Origin: Niallia circulans
GTDB lineage: Bacteria; Bacillota; Bacilli; Bacillales; Cytobacillaceae
DNA length: 64,000 nt
Assembly (NCBI RefSeq): GCF_007273535.1
Contig: NZ_RIBP01000004.1
Span: forward strand, 3,696,001 to 3,760,000
Direction: 5' to 3'
Numbering within the stretch: position 1 is the stretch's first letter; each line of letters starts with the position of its first letter. The notes under the pieces are model-generated. The model worked only from the letters and a program-made list of their open reading frames with translations. It did no database searches and had not been told where the DNA came from. This document shows, in pieces, positions 45,929 to 54,496 of this stretch. The position numbers and the translations under genes are program-made.

Positions 45929-46743
45929 GCATGAATGAACCAAACATCAATGATCCGAAAGTAAACGTAAGGAATGCACCTAAACCGCCTGCTAAGACAA
46001 AGATGATTTTCACTATTCTTTTAGTAGTGGCTTTGCTGTGGTGGAGCTCCTTTAAAACAGAATCCTCCATTGCTGACTTAACAATTGGATTCCCGAATAT
46101 GTTTGATTTACTTGTGCAAATGTGGCCGCCAAACTGGCATTACTTTGAAGTTATTTTGGAACCACTGCTTGAAACGATCCGCATGGCTGTTATTGGCACT
46201 ACCTTTGGGGCGATAATTGCTGTTCCGCTCGCATTGCTGTGTGCAAGCAATATCATTCGCACACCGTGGCTTGTTTATCCGTTCCGATTTATCCTTAACT
46301 TAATTCGGACAATTCCTGATTTGCTTCTAGCAAGTATATTTGTTGCTATATTCGGGCTTGGCTCCCTTCCTGGGATTATTGCACTATCCATCTTTTCCAT
46401 TGGTTTAGTTGCAAAGCTGCTATACGAAGCAATTGAATCCATTGATCCAGGTCCCCTTGAAGCAATGACAGCAGTTGGTGCGAACAAAGTGCAATGGGTG
46501 TTCTTTGGGGTTATCCCCCAAGTTACGGCTCATTTTACATCCTATGTATTATATACATTTGAGGTAAATGTCCGCGCTGCAGCCATTCTTGGATTGGTCG
46601 GAGCTGGGGGAATCGGGGAATATTATGATAAAACGCTCGGTTTCCTTGAGTACGATAAGACTGCTTCTATTATCATTCTGACATTGGCTGTTGTATTAGT
46701 GATTGATTATATTAGCACGAAATTACGGGAGAAATTATTATGA
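45925..46743 (+). CDS. phnE: Phosphonate ABC transporter permease PhnE (first copy)
   Basis: This 272-residue permease has about six membrane segments and the PhnE loop [23 protein letters not shown] (about 171-193), then [27 protein letters not shown]. It starts within an ATGA overlap with phnC and ends in an ATGA overlap with the second phnE, so the three genes are tightly coupled. The two permeases likely form a heterodimer. Confidence 0.92.
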   Translation: MSMNEPNINDPKVNVRNAPKPPAKTKMIFTILLVVALLWWSSFKTESSIADLTIGFPNMFDLLVQMWPPNWHYFEVILEPLLETIRMAVIGTTFGAIIAVPLALLCASNIIRTPWLVYPFRFILNLIRTIPDLLLASIFVAIFGLGSLPGIIALSIFSIGLVAKLLYEAIESIDPGPLEAMTAVGANKVQWVFFGVIPQVTAHFTSYVLYTFEVNVRAAAILGLVGAGGIGEYYDKTLGFLEYDKTASIIILTLAVVLVIDYISTKLREKLL

Positions 46744-47543
46744 GCCAATTATCAACGAAAGTAAATAAACCGAAGAAAAAATTTGCGTTTCGAACAATCA
46801 TTGTTGTTTTGCTGGCACTGCTGTATATTTGGGCTTTTTCCGGTATGCCTATCAATGATATTAAAGAAACTGCAGGACAAATTTCCAAAGCAATATTCTC
46901 TGGGATTTTCCATCCTGATTGGGACTATGTTTATTTGCCGGATGGCGAGGATTTATTACGCGGACTTCTGGATACATTGGCAATTGCCATTCTAGGAACA
47001 TTCATCTCTGGTATTCTCTGTATTCCCTTCGCCTTCTGGGCTGCAAATAATATGAGTAAAGGCAAGACAATTACTTCTACAGGAAAGTTCATGTTAAGCT
47101 TTATCCGCACATTTCCTGAGATCGTTATGGCTATCCTGTTTATTAAGGCGGTTGGACCTGGTTCCTTTGCCGGTGTACTTGCATTAGGGCTTCACTCAAT
47201 TGGAATGCTAGGAAAGCTGTTTTCAGAGGAAATCGAAAGCTTAGATAAGGGGCCAACTGAGGCTTTAACTGCAACTGGCGCCAACCGTCTCCAAGTTTTG
47301 TGGTTTGCTGTACTGCCGCAAGTATTGCCAGGATTCCTGTCATATACGCTATATCGTTTTGAGATTAATATCCGTGCTGCTGCCATACTCGGTGTTATTG
47401 GAGCAGGTGGAATTGGTACGCCGTTAATTTTCGCCTTAAGCTCAAGGGATTGGGACAGGGTCGGCATTATTCTGTTAGGAATTATTGTGATGGTTACCAT
47501 TATTGATGCTATTTCTGGCTTTTTACGCAGAAGAATCATTTAA
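46740..47543 (+). CDS. phnE: Phosphonate ABC transporter permease PhnE (second copy)
   Basis: This 267-residue paralogue of the preceding permease has loop EEIESLDKGPTEALTATGANRLQ (about 161-183) and LPQVLPGFLSYTLYRFEINIRAA. It ends the phn operon; a strong terminator follows seven bases after the stop. C-P lyase or phosphonatase genes are not present in the window. Confidence 0.92.
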   Translation: MSQLSTKVNKPKKKFAFRTIIVVLLALLYIWAFSGMPINDIKETAGQISKAIFSGIFHPDWDYVYLPDGEDLLRGLLDTLAIAILGTFISGILCIPFAFWAANNMSKGKTITSTGKFMLSFIRTFPEIVMAILFIKAVGPGSFAGVLALGLHSIGMLGKLFSEEIESLDKGPTEALTATGANRLQVLWFAVLPQVLPGFLSYTLYRFEINIRAAAILGVIGAGGIGTPLIFALSSRDWDRVGIILLGIIVMVTIIDAISGFLRRRII

Positions 47544-47550
47544 ATTATGA

Positions 47551-47581
47551 ACCAGCAGTGCCTCGGGCTGCTGGTTTTTCT
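47551..47581 (+). terminator. Terminator of the phn operon
   Basis: ACCAGCAG / CTGCTGGT stem with T-tail. Confidence 0.85.
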
Positions 47582-47656
47582 TTCAATCTTGAATCATGCT
47601 AAATTTTCAGTATATTGTTAGAATAGTTATATTACTAATTAAAGGAGTGTTACTTG

Positions 47657-48616
47657 ATGAATAAACGCAAATTGCTTATCACCCGTCCATTAGAGGATCA
47701 CTTGTTAAAACAAATTCAAGAAATGGCCCAAGATTGGGATGTAGTTATCACAGATGAAGCAGAACAATGGAAGCATCACGCAAAGGACACAGATGTGATT
47801 CTTGGCTGGAGAAAGTTTTTTGACGAAGATTTAGACTCCCTTAACAGCTTGAAGTGGATTCAAACATGGAGTGCTGGTGTTAACACACTACCTTTAAAGG
47901 AATTAGCAAATAATAATGTCAGTGTAACAAGTGCAAACGGGGTTCATAGCTACCCCATTTCTGAAACTATTTTCGCACTTATGCTATCACTAACGCGTAA
48001 TATCCATACATATATTAAAAACCAAACAAAGAAAAAATGGGATGGAGAAGACATCAAACTTGAAATGCACGGTAAAACAGTTGGTATTATCGGCGTCGGT
48101 GCAATCGGAAAAGAAACAGCAAAGCTTGCAAAAGCATTTGGAATGAAAGTAATCGGCATCCGTCACTCAGGCAAGAAAGAAGATTATGTAGATGAAATGC
48201 ACACAACGGATAAGCTTGATGACATTCTTCCTGAATGTGACTATGTTGTTATCACCCTTCCTCTAACAGAGGAAACGAATCAGCTATTTAAGCGCGAGCA
48301 ATTCCAGAAAATGAAGGAAAGTGCCTTCCTGATTAATATTGGACGAGGCGAAATTATAAAAGAAGCTGACTTAGTAGCTGCCCTTTCTGCAGGAGAAATA
48401 CTAGGTGCTGGCTTGGATGTATTTGAAAAGGAACCTTTAGACGAATCGAGCCCATTATGGGAAATGGACAATTGTATCATAACTCCACATACTTCTGGAT
48501 CAACCGAGCATTATGACAAACGAGTAGTGGAGGATATCTTCCTCCCAAATTTCAAAAAGTTTATAGAAGGCCAAAAATTAAATATTAACTTAGTAGATTA
48601 CCATAAAGGATATTAA
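47657..48616 (+). CDS. D-2-hydroxyacid dehydrogenase family protein
   Basis: This 319-residue oxidoreductase has the NAD(P)-binding GVGAIG region (146-151) and the catalytic triad Arg230 (INIGRGE), Glu259 (DVFEKEP) and His278 (ITPHTSGS). It belongs to the GhrA/SerA-like superfamily. Although it follows a phosphonate/phosphite transporter, it has its own AAAGGAG site and a terminator lies between. It also lacks the lysine-containing KGFDN motif of phosphite dehydrogenase PtxD (here TWSAGVNT). A role in 2-oxoacid reduction is more likely. A TTG three bases upstream is an alternative start. Confidence 0.85.
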   Translation: MNKRKLLITRPLEDHLLKQIQEMAQDWDVVITDEAEQWKHHAKDTDVILGWRKFFDEDLDSLNSLKWIQTWSAGVNTLPLKELANNNVSVTSANGVHSYPISETIFALMLSLTRNIHTYIKNQTKKKWDGEDIKLEMHGKTVGIIGVGAIGKETAKLAKAFGMKVIGIRHSGKKEDYVDEMHTTDKLDDILPECDYVVITLPLTEETNQLFKREQFQKMKESAFLINIGRGEIIKEADLVAALSAGEILGAGLDVFEKEPLDESSPLWEMDNCIITPHTSGSTEHYDKRVVEDIFLPNFKKFIEGQKLNINLVDYHKGY

Positions 48617-48623
48617 GCATAAG

Positions 48624-48655
48624 AAAAGGAGCTTTCTGTAGAAAGCTCCTTTTTT
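48624..48655. terminator. Bidirectional terminator
   Basis: AAAAGGAGCTTTC / GAAAGCTCCTTTT stem with four-base loop between the dehydrogenase and znuB. Confidence 0.85.
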
Positions 48656-48657
48656 TA

Positions 48658-49509
48658 TCAGCCAAGGTTTCTTCGATATTCTTTTTGCTTATGGTATCGC
48701 ATGAAGTGCAGGGTAATCTTCTGAATAAGGAATCCGATTGCCAATAGGATAACAAGCAGCAATGTAATTGTCGCTCCTGGCGGTGTTCCTAATTGGTAGG
48801 AAGAAAACAGACCTGTAAAGATGCTGAAGACAGCGAGCAAAATGGCAACAACAAAGACCATCTTGAACCCCTTTGCAAGCTTTATTGCAAATGCTGCTGG
48901 AAGTACTAATAATGCTGAAACTAACAATACACCGATTGTAGGAATAATTACTGAAATGGCGATACCTGTTAAAAGGCTGAATGCTATGGATAACAGATTC
49001 GTGTTCACGCCACTTGCTGTCGCTGTATCCTGATCAAATGTCATTAAGTACATAGATCTTTTAAAGACAAGGAAGAATAACAATATAATGACAGTAACTA
49101 CAGCCAAAACAATAACTTGCTGCTGACTAATTGTGATGATGCTTCCGAACAAATATTGATCCATGCTCGTTGACATTCCACCGCTTGAAACACTCATTAA
49201 AAAGAGCGCAAACGATAATCCTGCCGCCATTAAAATAGCAATGGAAACCTCTGAATAGGAATGATACGCACGGCGCATATATTCAATTCCCAATGCACCA
49301 ATCATAACAACAAGCATACTAGAAAATGTTAAGTTAGTATGAAAGAAATAGCCGATAGCGACACCAGCCAAAGAGATATGGGACAGAGTGTCTGCCATTA
49401 GGGCTTGTCTGCGCAAAACAAGGAATACACCAATTATCGGTGCAATGATGGCAATTAATCCGCCTGCCCAAAATGCTCTTTGCATGAATTCAAGGTCAAA
49501 CATCTCCAT
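48658..49509 (-). CDS. znuB: Zinc ABC transporter permease ZnuB
   Basis: This 283-residue ABC-3 family permease has about eight membrane segments and conserved [22 protein letters not shown] and [21 protein letters not shown]. It is the last gene of znuA-znuC-znuB and overlaps the end of znuC by 55 bases. The first ATG (49509) and one two codons later are both possible given AAGGGTGG upstream. It forms the membrane channel for Zn2+ import. Confidence 0.9.
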   Translation of the reverse strand: MEMFDLEFMQRAFWAGGLIAIIAPIIGVFLVLRRQALMADTLSHISLAGVAIGYFFHTNLTFSSMLVVMIGALGIEYMRRAYHSYSEVSIAILMAAGLSFALFLMSVSSGGMSTSMDQYLFGSIITISQQQVIVLAVVTVIILLFFLVFKRSMYLMTFDQDTATASGVNTNLLSIAFSLLTGIAISVIIPTIGVLLVSALLVLPAAFAIKLAKGFKMVFVVAILLAVFSIFTGLFSSYQLGTPPGATITLLLVILLAIGFLIQKITLHFMRYHKQKEYRRNLG

Positions 49510-50162
49510 CCACCCTTCTCTCCCTTCTCTATATGAATAATTTTGTCTAAGTAGCTTTCTACTTCATCTTGGTCATGTGTTACCATGACAACCGTTCTGT
49601 TATGGGAATTGACTTGATGCCTCATAAACTCATAAAAACCCTTGCGGCTTTCCGCATCCATGCCTGTTGTCGGCTCATCCATAACCAACAAATCCGGCTC
49701 TGATGCAAGCACTCTGGCAATAATGATTTTTTGCTTTTGTCCGCCAGATAAGTCGCCTACTTTTTTCTTACGGTATTCCCACATTCCGACCATTTCTAAT
49801 GCAACTTGGACAGCTTTATGATCATGCTCCTCTAACCGCTTATACCACTTCTTCTTTTGATATCTGCCAGAACGCACAAGCTCTAATACAGTGCTTGGGA
49901 AGCCGACATTAAAGGACGAAATTTGTTGTGGAACATAACCGACTGTCATCTTCCTTCCTTGGCTGTTCTGCTTGCTTAACACTACGTTTCCAGACCAAGG
50001 TTTTAACAGACCAAGTATCAGCTTAAGAAGCGTCGATTTGCTTGCACCGTTCGGTCCTGTTATTCCGACAAACTCGCCACTTTCTAAGTCGAAGGAAACA
50101 TCCTCTAATGACGGAAGATGTTCATATCCGAATGTCAAATTTCTTATAGACGCAAGTATCAT
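49455..50162 (-). CDS. znuC: Zinc ABC transporter ATPase ZnuC
   Basis: This 235-residue ATPase has signature DLSGGQKQK, Walker [13 protein letters not shown] and H-loop VTHDQDEV. The Walker A reads GPNGASKST (36-44), with Ser41 where the consensus has Gly; Ser or Ala at this place occurs in Gram-positive zinc ATPases, so it is probably functional. The last 20 residues (from about GEKGGW) are encoded within the znuB start region. An AGAGAGG site precedes the ATG. Confidence 0.9.
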   Translation of the reverse strand: MILASIRNLTFGYEHLPSLEDVSFDLESGEFVGITGPNGASKSTLLKLILGLLKPWSGNVVLSKQNSQGRKMTVGYVPQQISSFNVGFPSTVLELVRSGRYQKKKWYKRLEEHDHKAVQVALEMVGMWEYRKKKVGDLSGGQKQKIIIARVLASEPDLLVMDEPTTGMDAESRKGFYEFMRHQVNSHNRTVVMVTHDQDEVESYLDKIIHIEKGEKGGWRCLTLNSCKEHFGQAD

Positions 50163-50225
50163 TTACCTCTCTCCCCTTTCATTTTTAAGTATCTATTTAT
50201 ATGAACGCTCGCTTACTCCACATAG

Positions 50226-50261
50226 AAAGCGTATGTGAGCAAATCGATCACATACGCTTTT
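50226..50261 (-). terminator. Hairpin between znuA and znuC
   Basis: AAAGCGTATGTGA / TCACATACGCTTT perfect 13-base arms with a 10-base loop lie in the 116-base gap after znuA. The minus-strand tail CTATGTGG is T-poor, so it may be an mRNA stabiliser or weak terminator. Confidence 0.6.
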
Positions 50262-50278
50262 ATGATTATAGCATATCC

Positions 50279-51229
50279 TCATTCAAAAAAGGATTTTTTA
50301 AGCTGTTTCAAATTTTCTTGCATAACCGTAATATAATCTTCACCAGCTTTTTGCTGTTCATCACTTAAGCCTTCTAATGCATTTAATACCTCTGTGTCTG
50401 CACCAAGCTCATTTGCCAGTGTTTCAGCCACTTTGCTTGAAGTAAGCTCTTCAAAATAAATTACATTTATCTCATGTTCCTCTGCGAACTTTTTAAGCTC
50501 TGCTAATTTAGCGGCGCTTGGCTCTTCATCAGGTGATATACCTGCTATCGGTACTTGCACAAGTCCATATTCCTTCGCTAAATAAGAAAATGCCGTATGC
50601 TGTGTAATAAATTCATTGGTCTTTATTCCTTTTAGCTCTGTTTTATATTCTTCATCAAGAGCTTTTAATTTGTCCATATATTTGCTGCTCTCTGTTTCGT
50701 AATATGCTTTATTATCTGGGTCTACTTTTACAAGTGCGTCTGTAATTGTTTGCACTTCCTGCTGTGCTAGAACTGGACTTAACCAAACATGAGGATCTGC
50801 ATGATGGCTGTGCTCATGCTCATGCTCCTCTTCTGACTCTTCCGCTTCTGCTTCTTCGTCTTCTTCTATAAGCTTAATGTCTTTACTTGCCTCAACTACA
50901 GTAACATCGCTGCTGTCAATGCTTGCTGTTATATCAGATACCCAAGTTTCCATATCATCACTGTTGTATACAAATAAATCTGCTTTTTGGATATTGCCGA
51001 TATCCTTAGGTGTTGGCTCCCAATCATGTGGTTCAATAGTTGATGGAATCAAAAGCTCTACATCTGCCTTATCCCCAGCAATATTCTTTGTAAATTCATA
51101 CATTGGATAAAAAGTGGTCATTATCTTCAGCTTGCCATCATCATTTTTTTCGGTCGTGTCATTACTGCAGCCTGCCGCTAATATTAGGACAATCATCGAG
51201 ACTAACAGCAAACTATATCGCTTCTTCAT
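50279..51229 (-). CDS. znuA: Zinc-binding lipoprotein ZnuA
   Basis: This 316-residue lipoprotein (lipobox AAGC, Cys21) belongs to the cluster A-I family. It has TIEPHDWEPTP with a metal His, an acidic and His-rich loop (HEHEHSHHADPH, about 136-147), TQHTAFSYLAKEYG and a final Asp/Glu site. The His-rich loop is diagnostic for zinc-specific binding proteins. Two Zur-box-like sites lie upstream. It is the first gene of the zinc operon. Confidence 0.93.
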   Translation of the reverse strand: MKKRYSLLLVSMIVLILAAGCSNDTTEKNDDGKLKIMTTFYPMYEFTKNIAGDKADVELLIPSTIEPHDWEPTPKDIGNIQKADLFVYNSDDMETWVSDITASIDSSDVTVVEASKDIKLIEEDEEAEAEESEEEHEHEHSHHADPHVWLSPVLAQQEVQTITDALVKVDPDNKAYYETESSKYMDKLKALDEEYKTELKGIKTNEFITQHTAFSYLAKEYGLVQVPIAGISPDEEPSAAKLAELKKFAEEHEINVIYFEELTSSKVAETLANELGADTEVLNALEGLSDEQQKAGEDYITVMQENLKQLKKSFFE

Positions 51230-51274
51230 TTATATCTGCTCCTTTATGTAAGTCTAGCTTTTATTTATTCTTTT

Positions 51275-51295
51275 ATTTCGTATTGATTACGATTT
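51275..51295. promoter_or_regulatory. Zur box upstream of znuA (proximal)
   Basis: On the minus strand AAATCGTAATCAATACGAAA matches the Bacillus Zur consensus AAATCGTAATNATTACGATTT with about two mismatches. It lies 46 bases upstream of znuA. Confidence 0.75.
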
Positions 51296-51342
51296 ATAGA
51301 AAACAATGAATTTATGATTTTTATCATTATATAATTATTTTC

Positions 51343-51363
51343 AAATCAGAACGATTACGATTA
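51343..51363. promoter_or_regulatory. Zur box upstream of znuA (distal)
   Basis: AAATCAGAACGATTACGATT matches the Zur consensus at 17 of 20 positions, with an intact right half-site (ATTACGATT). Together with the proximal site it suggests double-site repression. Confidence 0.6.
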
Positions 51364-51521
51364 TTGATTCTATACTATTTGAGACAATAAATCAATAGTT
51401 TTTCAGTAATCTTCTTGCTATTTTTTATGGAACAAATTTTATTTATCATCATTTCCAAATAAAAAAAATTTAAACAGCATGTATATCTTTTATTATTATG
51501 GGTATAAATATAATAAGAATA

Positions 51522-51565
51522 AAAAGCATTACCCAAGTGACAGCTGTCAGTTGAATAATGCTTTT
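51522..51565 (-). terminator. Terminator of cwlO-type gene
   Basis: AAAAGCATT / AATGCTTTT outer arms enclose an inner palindrome TGACAGCTGTCA; the structure lies just after the stop. Confidence 0.7.
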
Positions 51566-51581
51566 ATCATTCCAAATACTA

Positions 51582-52898
51582 TTACAGACGAACTACTCTT
51601 CCGTTAAATACGCCTTTCCAGTAGCCGCTTGTCATTGATACAACAGCAACACCTGTTGAGCTTTGAGAACCGATGAATTTTCCGCCACCAACGTAAATTC
51701 CAACATGACCGTCTTTTTTGTAAGTATCAAAGAATACTAAATCTCCAGGTTGAATATTGCTGAAGGAAACTTGTTTACCGTAACCTTTCAATGCATCCGT
51801 ACTTGCTGGGATGCTGTATCCAGCTTGAGAATAAGCCCAGCTTACGAAACCAGAGCAGTCAAACAATCCGTTTGCTATATCAGACGCAGTTCTACCGCCA
51901 CCGAATTTATATGTTGAATTCCCAATATATTTATAACCAGCTGTGATTGCAGCAGATTTTCCACCTGTAGCTTTTTGTTCACTTGAGCTGCTTGACTTAA
52001 CAGCTGAAGTGCTTTTCTTTACAGATGAACTTGAGCTAGAATTTGAGCTTGATTTTTTACTAGAATCATTTGTAGTAGCAGATTCAGAGTTTGAGTTAGA
52101 AGTTGCTTGTGTAGTTGTGCTGATCAAGTTGTTTAAATCTTCTTCTTTTTTCTCTTTAATCTGTTTCTTAATTTCTTCTTCTTTAGCAGCTAGTGAGCTG
52201 TCTTCTTTTTCAAGCTTTGCTTTTGCTGCTTCATTCTCTTGTTGTTTTTCTTCTAAGTCTGTTTTTGCTTTTTCATTTTCAGCTTGTTTGTCAAGATTTT
52301 GCTTTTGCATTTCTTTCAAATCCAATTGCATATCTGTTAGGCTTGAAAGCTTGTCTTCTACTGAAGTCTGCTTAGTCTCTAAGTCTTTTTTATCCGCTTC
52401 GTTGCTTTCAATCAAATCTTTGTCCGCTTCCATGATTGTAGCAACAGCTCCCACACGGTCAACAAATTCCTTAAAGCTTGCAGCTCCTAGTAATACATCA
52501 ATATAATCAACACTTCCACCATTCTCTTGGAATGTGCGTGCACGTTCTTTTAAAATTTCATTGCGTTGTTCAATTCTATCTTGCAAATCTTTAATTTCTT
52601 TTTTCAAAGAAGCAACTTCTTCTTTAGTAGTTTTGATGTCTTCTTCTGTTTGTTTAATTTGCTTTTTATTTTCTTCAACCGCTTTATCAACACGGTTGAT
52701 TTGTGCGTTAAGGTCAGCAAGCTTTTCTTGCGCTTCAATAATTTTATACTCAGCATCTGAAATTTTATCTTGTATATCAGTACGCTGGCTTGAAATAGAA
52801 GCAGACGTTTCAGCATTTGCATTGATTGCTGGGATGCTAAAGCTGCCAAGTCCAAGCAAAAGTGTTGTGTTTAAAATAACTAATTTCTTTTTTAACAT
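51582..52898 (-). CDS. cwlO: Peptidoglycan D,L-endopeptidase, CwlO-like (coiled coil + NlpC/P60)
   Basis: This 438-residue secreted protein has a signal peptide (about 1-29, ending NANA), a long two-part coiled coil (about 36-255) as in PcsB/CwlO, and a Ser-rich linker (about 265-310). The NlpC/P60 domain has catalytic Cys348 (DCSGF) and His398 (GHVGIY). CwlO is the FtsEX-activated elongation hydrolase in Bacillus. The ATG at 52898 follows AGGGGGAAAATGAA. The upstream region has a perfect TTGGGGA-G-TTCCCCAA hairpin and a WalR-like direct repeat. Confidence 0.9.
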   Translation of the reverse strand: MLKKKLVILNTTLLLGLGSFSIPAINANAETSASISSQRTDIQDKISDAEYKIIEAQEKLADLNAQINRVDKAVEENKKQIKQTEEDIKTTKEEVASLKKEIKDLQDRIEQRNEILKERARTFQENGGSVDYIDVLLGAASFKEFVDRVGAVATIMEADKDLIESNEADKKDLETKQTSVEDKLSSLTDMQLDLKEMQKQNLDKQAENEKAKTDLEEKQQENEAAKAKLEKEDSSLAAKEEEIKKQIKEKKEEDLNNLISTTTQATSNSNSESATTNDSSKKSSSNSSSSSSVKKSTSAVKSSSSSEQKATGGKSAAITAGYKYIGNSTYKFGGGRTASDIANGLFDCSGFVSWAYSQAGYSIPASTDALKGYGKQVSFSNIQPGDLVFFDTYKKDGHVGIYVGGGKFIGSQSSTGVAVVSMTSGYWKGVFNGRVVRL

Positions 52899-53339
52899 TT
52901 CATTTTCCCCCTGCAATTTTCTAATGTACGTTCTATTTTATATGTCTATTAATTTATGTAGTTAGTTTTGGGGAGTTCCCCAACATTAAACCAGAATACA
53001 AGAATTGTTATCAGCCATCGTTTTGGCTTTCGACGAAACTTGTTAACTTTCGTCAACAATTAGTAGTATAGCATCACATTTTGTCATTTAAGTAATAGGA
53101 ATGTTACAGTTATGTTTCATTTTTATTCTAAACTAGCATTTTTGATGAAATATTGACATATTCTCTACTTTCTTGACATAGACAATTTATCCATGATTGA
53201 ATTCATTCCTAGCAAAAGCATACAATAAGAGTAAGCTTTTTAATAGACAGTATGCAAGCTATATAGGATTATGTCACATAATTGTAATACACACAGCTGT
53301 TAATAGGCATCTCAATTAGTATAAAGGGCAGGGAATATC
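52899..53339. other. Long upstream region of the cwlO-type gene
   Basis: It contains a strong short palindrome TTGGGGA-G-TTCCCCAA (52968-52983) in the probable leader. A WalR-like repeat TGTTAC-N5-TGTTTC (53102-53118) has one mismatch to TGTWAH-N5-TGTWAH. No gene is seen. Confidence 0.4.
53102..53118 (+). promoter_or_regulatory. Candidate WalR box
   Basis: TGTTAC-AGTTA-TGTTTC resembles the WalR consensus direct repeat with one mismatch. WalR is known to activate cwlO in B. subtilis, but this site is about 200 bp upstream and on the opposite strand. Confidence 0.3.
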
Positions 53340-54461
53340 ATGAAAAACATAAGTATTATAGGCGCTGGTATAATGGGTGCGTCTATCGGTTTTGAGCTTG
53401 CAAAAAACGGAGCTCGTGTCACGATTGTAGATAGAGAAGATCTTGGTCAGGCTACTAAAGCTGCTGCAGGTATTATATGTCCGTGGATTTCTCAGCGCAG
53501 AAACAAGCGCTGGTACAAGCTTGCAATGGAAGGTGCAAAACATTATCCCAGCTTGATTACGGAGCTTATGGACTTAGGAGAAATGAACACAGGCTATGAT
53601 AAAGTCGGTGCGATAAGTCCTCATGAGAATCATGAGAAGTTAGAAGCTATGGTAAAAAGAACCTTGAAACGAAAGGATGAGGCACCTGAAATTGGGGATG
53701 TCACCATTCTTTCAGAGCCTGATTCAAAAGCGTTGTTCCCACCGCTTGCAGATGGATATCAATCTGTCCATGTTAGCGGTGCTGCCAGGGTAGATGGTTG
53801 GGCGTTACGGAATTCACTCCTTTCTGCTGCCAAAAAGCATGGTGCAAAAGTACTCCAGGAAGATTGCAGTCTTCTGCTTGAAAACAGCACTGTTACAGGC
53901 ATTAAAACAAAGCACAAAAAAATCCATGCAGATGAGGTCATTATTACTGCTGGTGTCTGGGCAAACGAATTGCTTAGTCCACTTCAGATAACAGTTGGTC
54001 TAAGCTTTCAAAAAGGGCAGATTATTCATCTTCAGATGCCAGGCATAAACAGTGACAAATGGCCGGTTGTCATGCCGCCCCATGATCAATACATTCTTTC
54101 TTTAACCGGAAATAGAATCGTAATTGGAGCTACCCATGAAAATGATGAAGAGCTTGACTATAGGCTAACAATGGCTGGCATGAAAGAAATTATGGATAAA
54201 GCGCTCAAATTTGCCCCAGGTTTGCATAACAGCACATTTCTTGAAGCAAAAGTCGGCTTTCGACCATTCACTGCAGATTTCCTTCCTATATTCGGAAGAT
54301 TACCGGGACATTCAAATGTTATTTTCGCAAACGGCCTTGGTGCCTCTGGTTTAACAATGGGTCCATTTCTCGGTCAACAGCTTGCCAAACTCGCATTAGA
54401 CAATGAACCTGATATACAAATGGCCGATTACGCCCTTGACGAATTTATCTCCAGTAAATAA
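53340..54461 (+). CDS. FAD-dependent glycine/D-amino-acid oxidase family protein
   Basis: This 373-residue DAO-family flavoenzyme has an N-terminal Rossmann dinucleotide motif GAGIMGASIGFELAKNG, with acidic VDRED at the end of strand two. AAGIICPWIS follows, and the C-terminal GxRPxTxDxxPxxG-type motif reads GFRPFTADFLPIFGR. AGGGCAGGGAA precedes the ATG. Substrate is unknown. It is monocistronic between divergent cwlO and a shared terminator. Confidence 0.85.
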   Translation: MKNISIIGAGIMGASIGFELAKNGARVTIVDREDLGQATKAAAGIICPWISQRRNKRWYKLAMEGAKHYPSLITELMDLGEMNTGYDKVGAISPHENHEKLEAMVKRTLKRKDEAPEIGDVTILSEPDSKALFPPLADGYQSVHVSGAARVDGWALRNSLLSAAKKHGAKVLQEDCSLLLENSTVTGIKTKHKKIHADEVIITAGVWANELLSPLQITVGLSFQKGQIIHLQMPGINSDKWPVVMPPHDQYILSLTGNRIVIGATHENDEELDYRLTMAGMKEIMDKALKFAPGLHNSTFLEAKVGFRPFTADFLPIFGRLPGHSNVIFANGLGASGLTMGPFLGQQLAKLALDNEPDIQMADYALDEFISSK

Positions 54462-54462
54462 A

Positions 54463-54496
54463 AAAATGCTGATCCGCATGGATCAGCATTTTTTTT
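54463..54496. terminator. Bidirectional terminator
   Basis: AAAATGCTGATCC / GGATCAGCATTTT stem with four-base loop ends the oxidoreductase and the convergent glucosaminidase gene. Confidence 0.9.

Noticed and set aside
47657..48616. Phosphite dehydrogenase PtxD
   Set aside because: The characteristic lysine-containing motif of PtxD is replaced by TWSAGVNT, and a terminator separates the gene from phnCDE.
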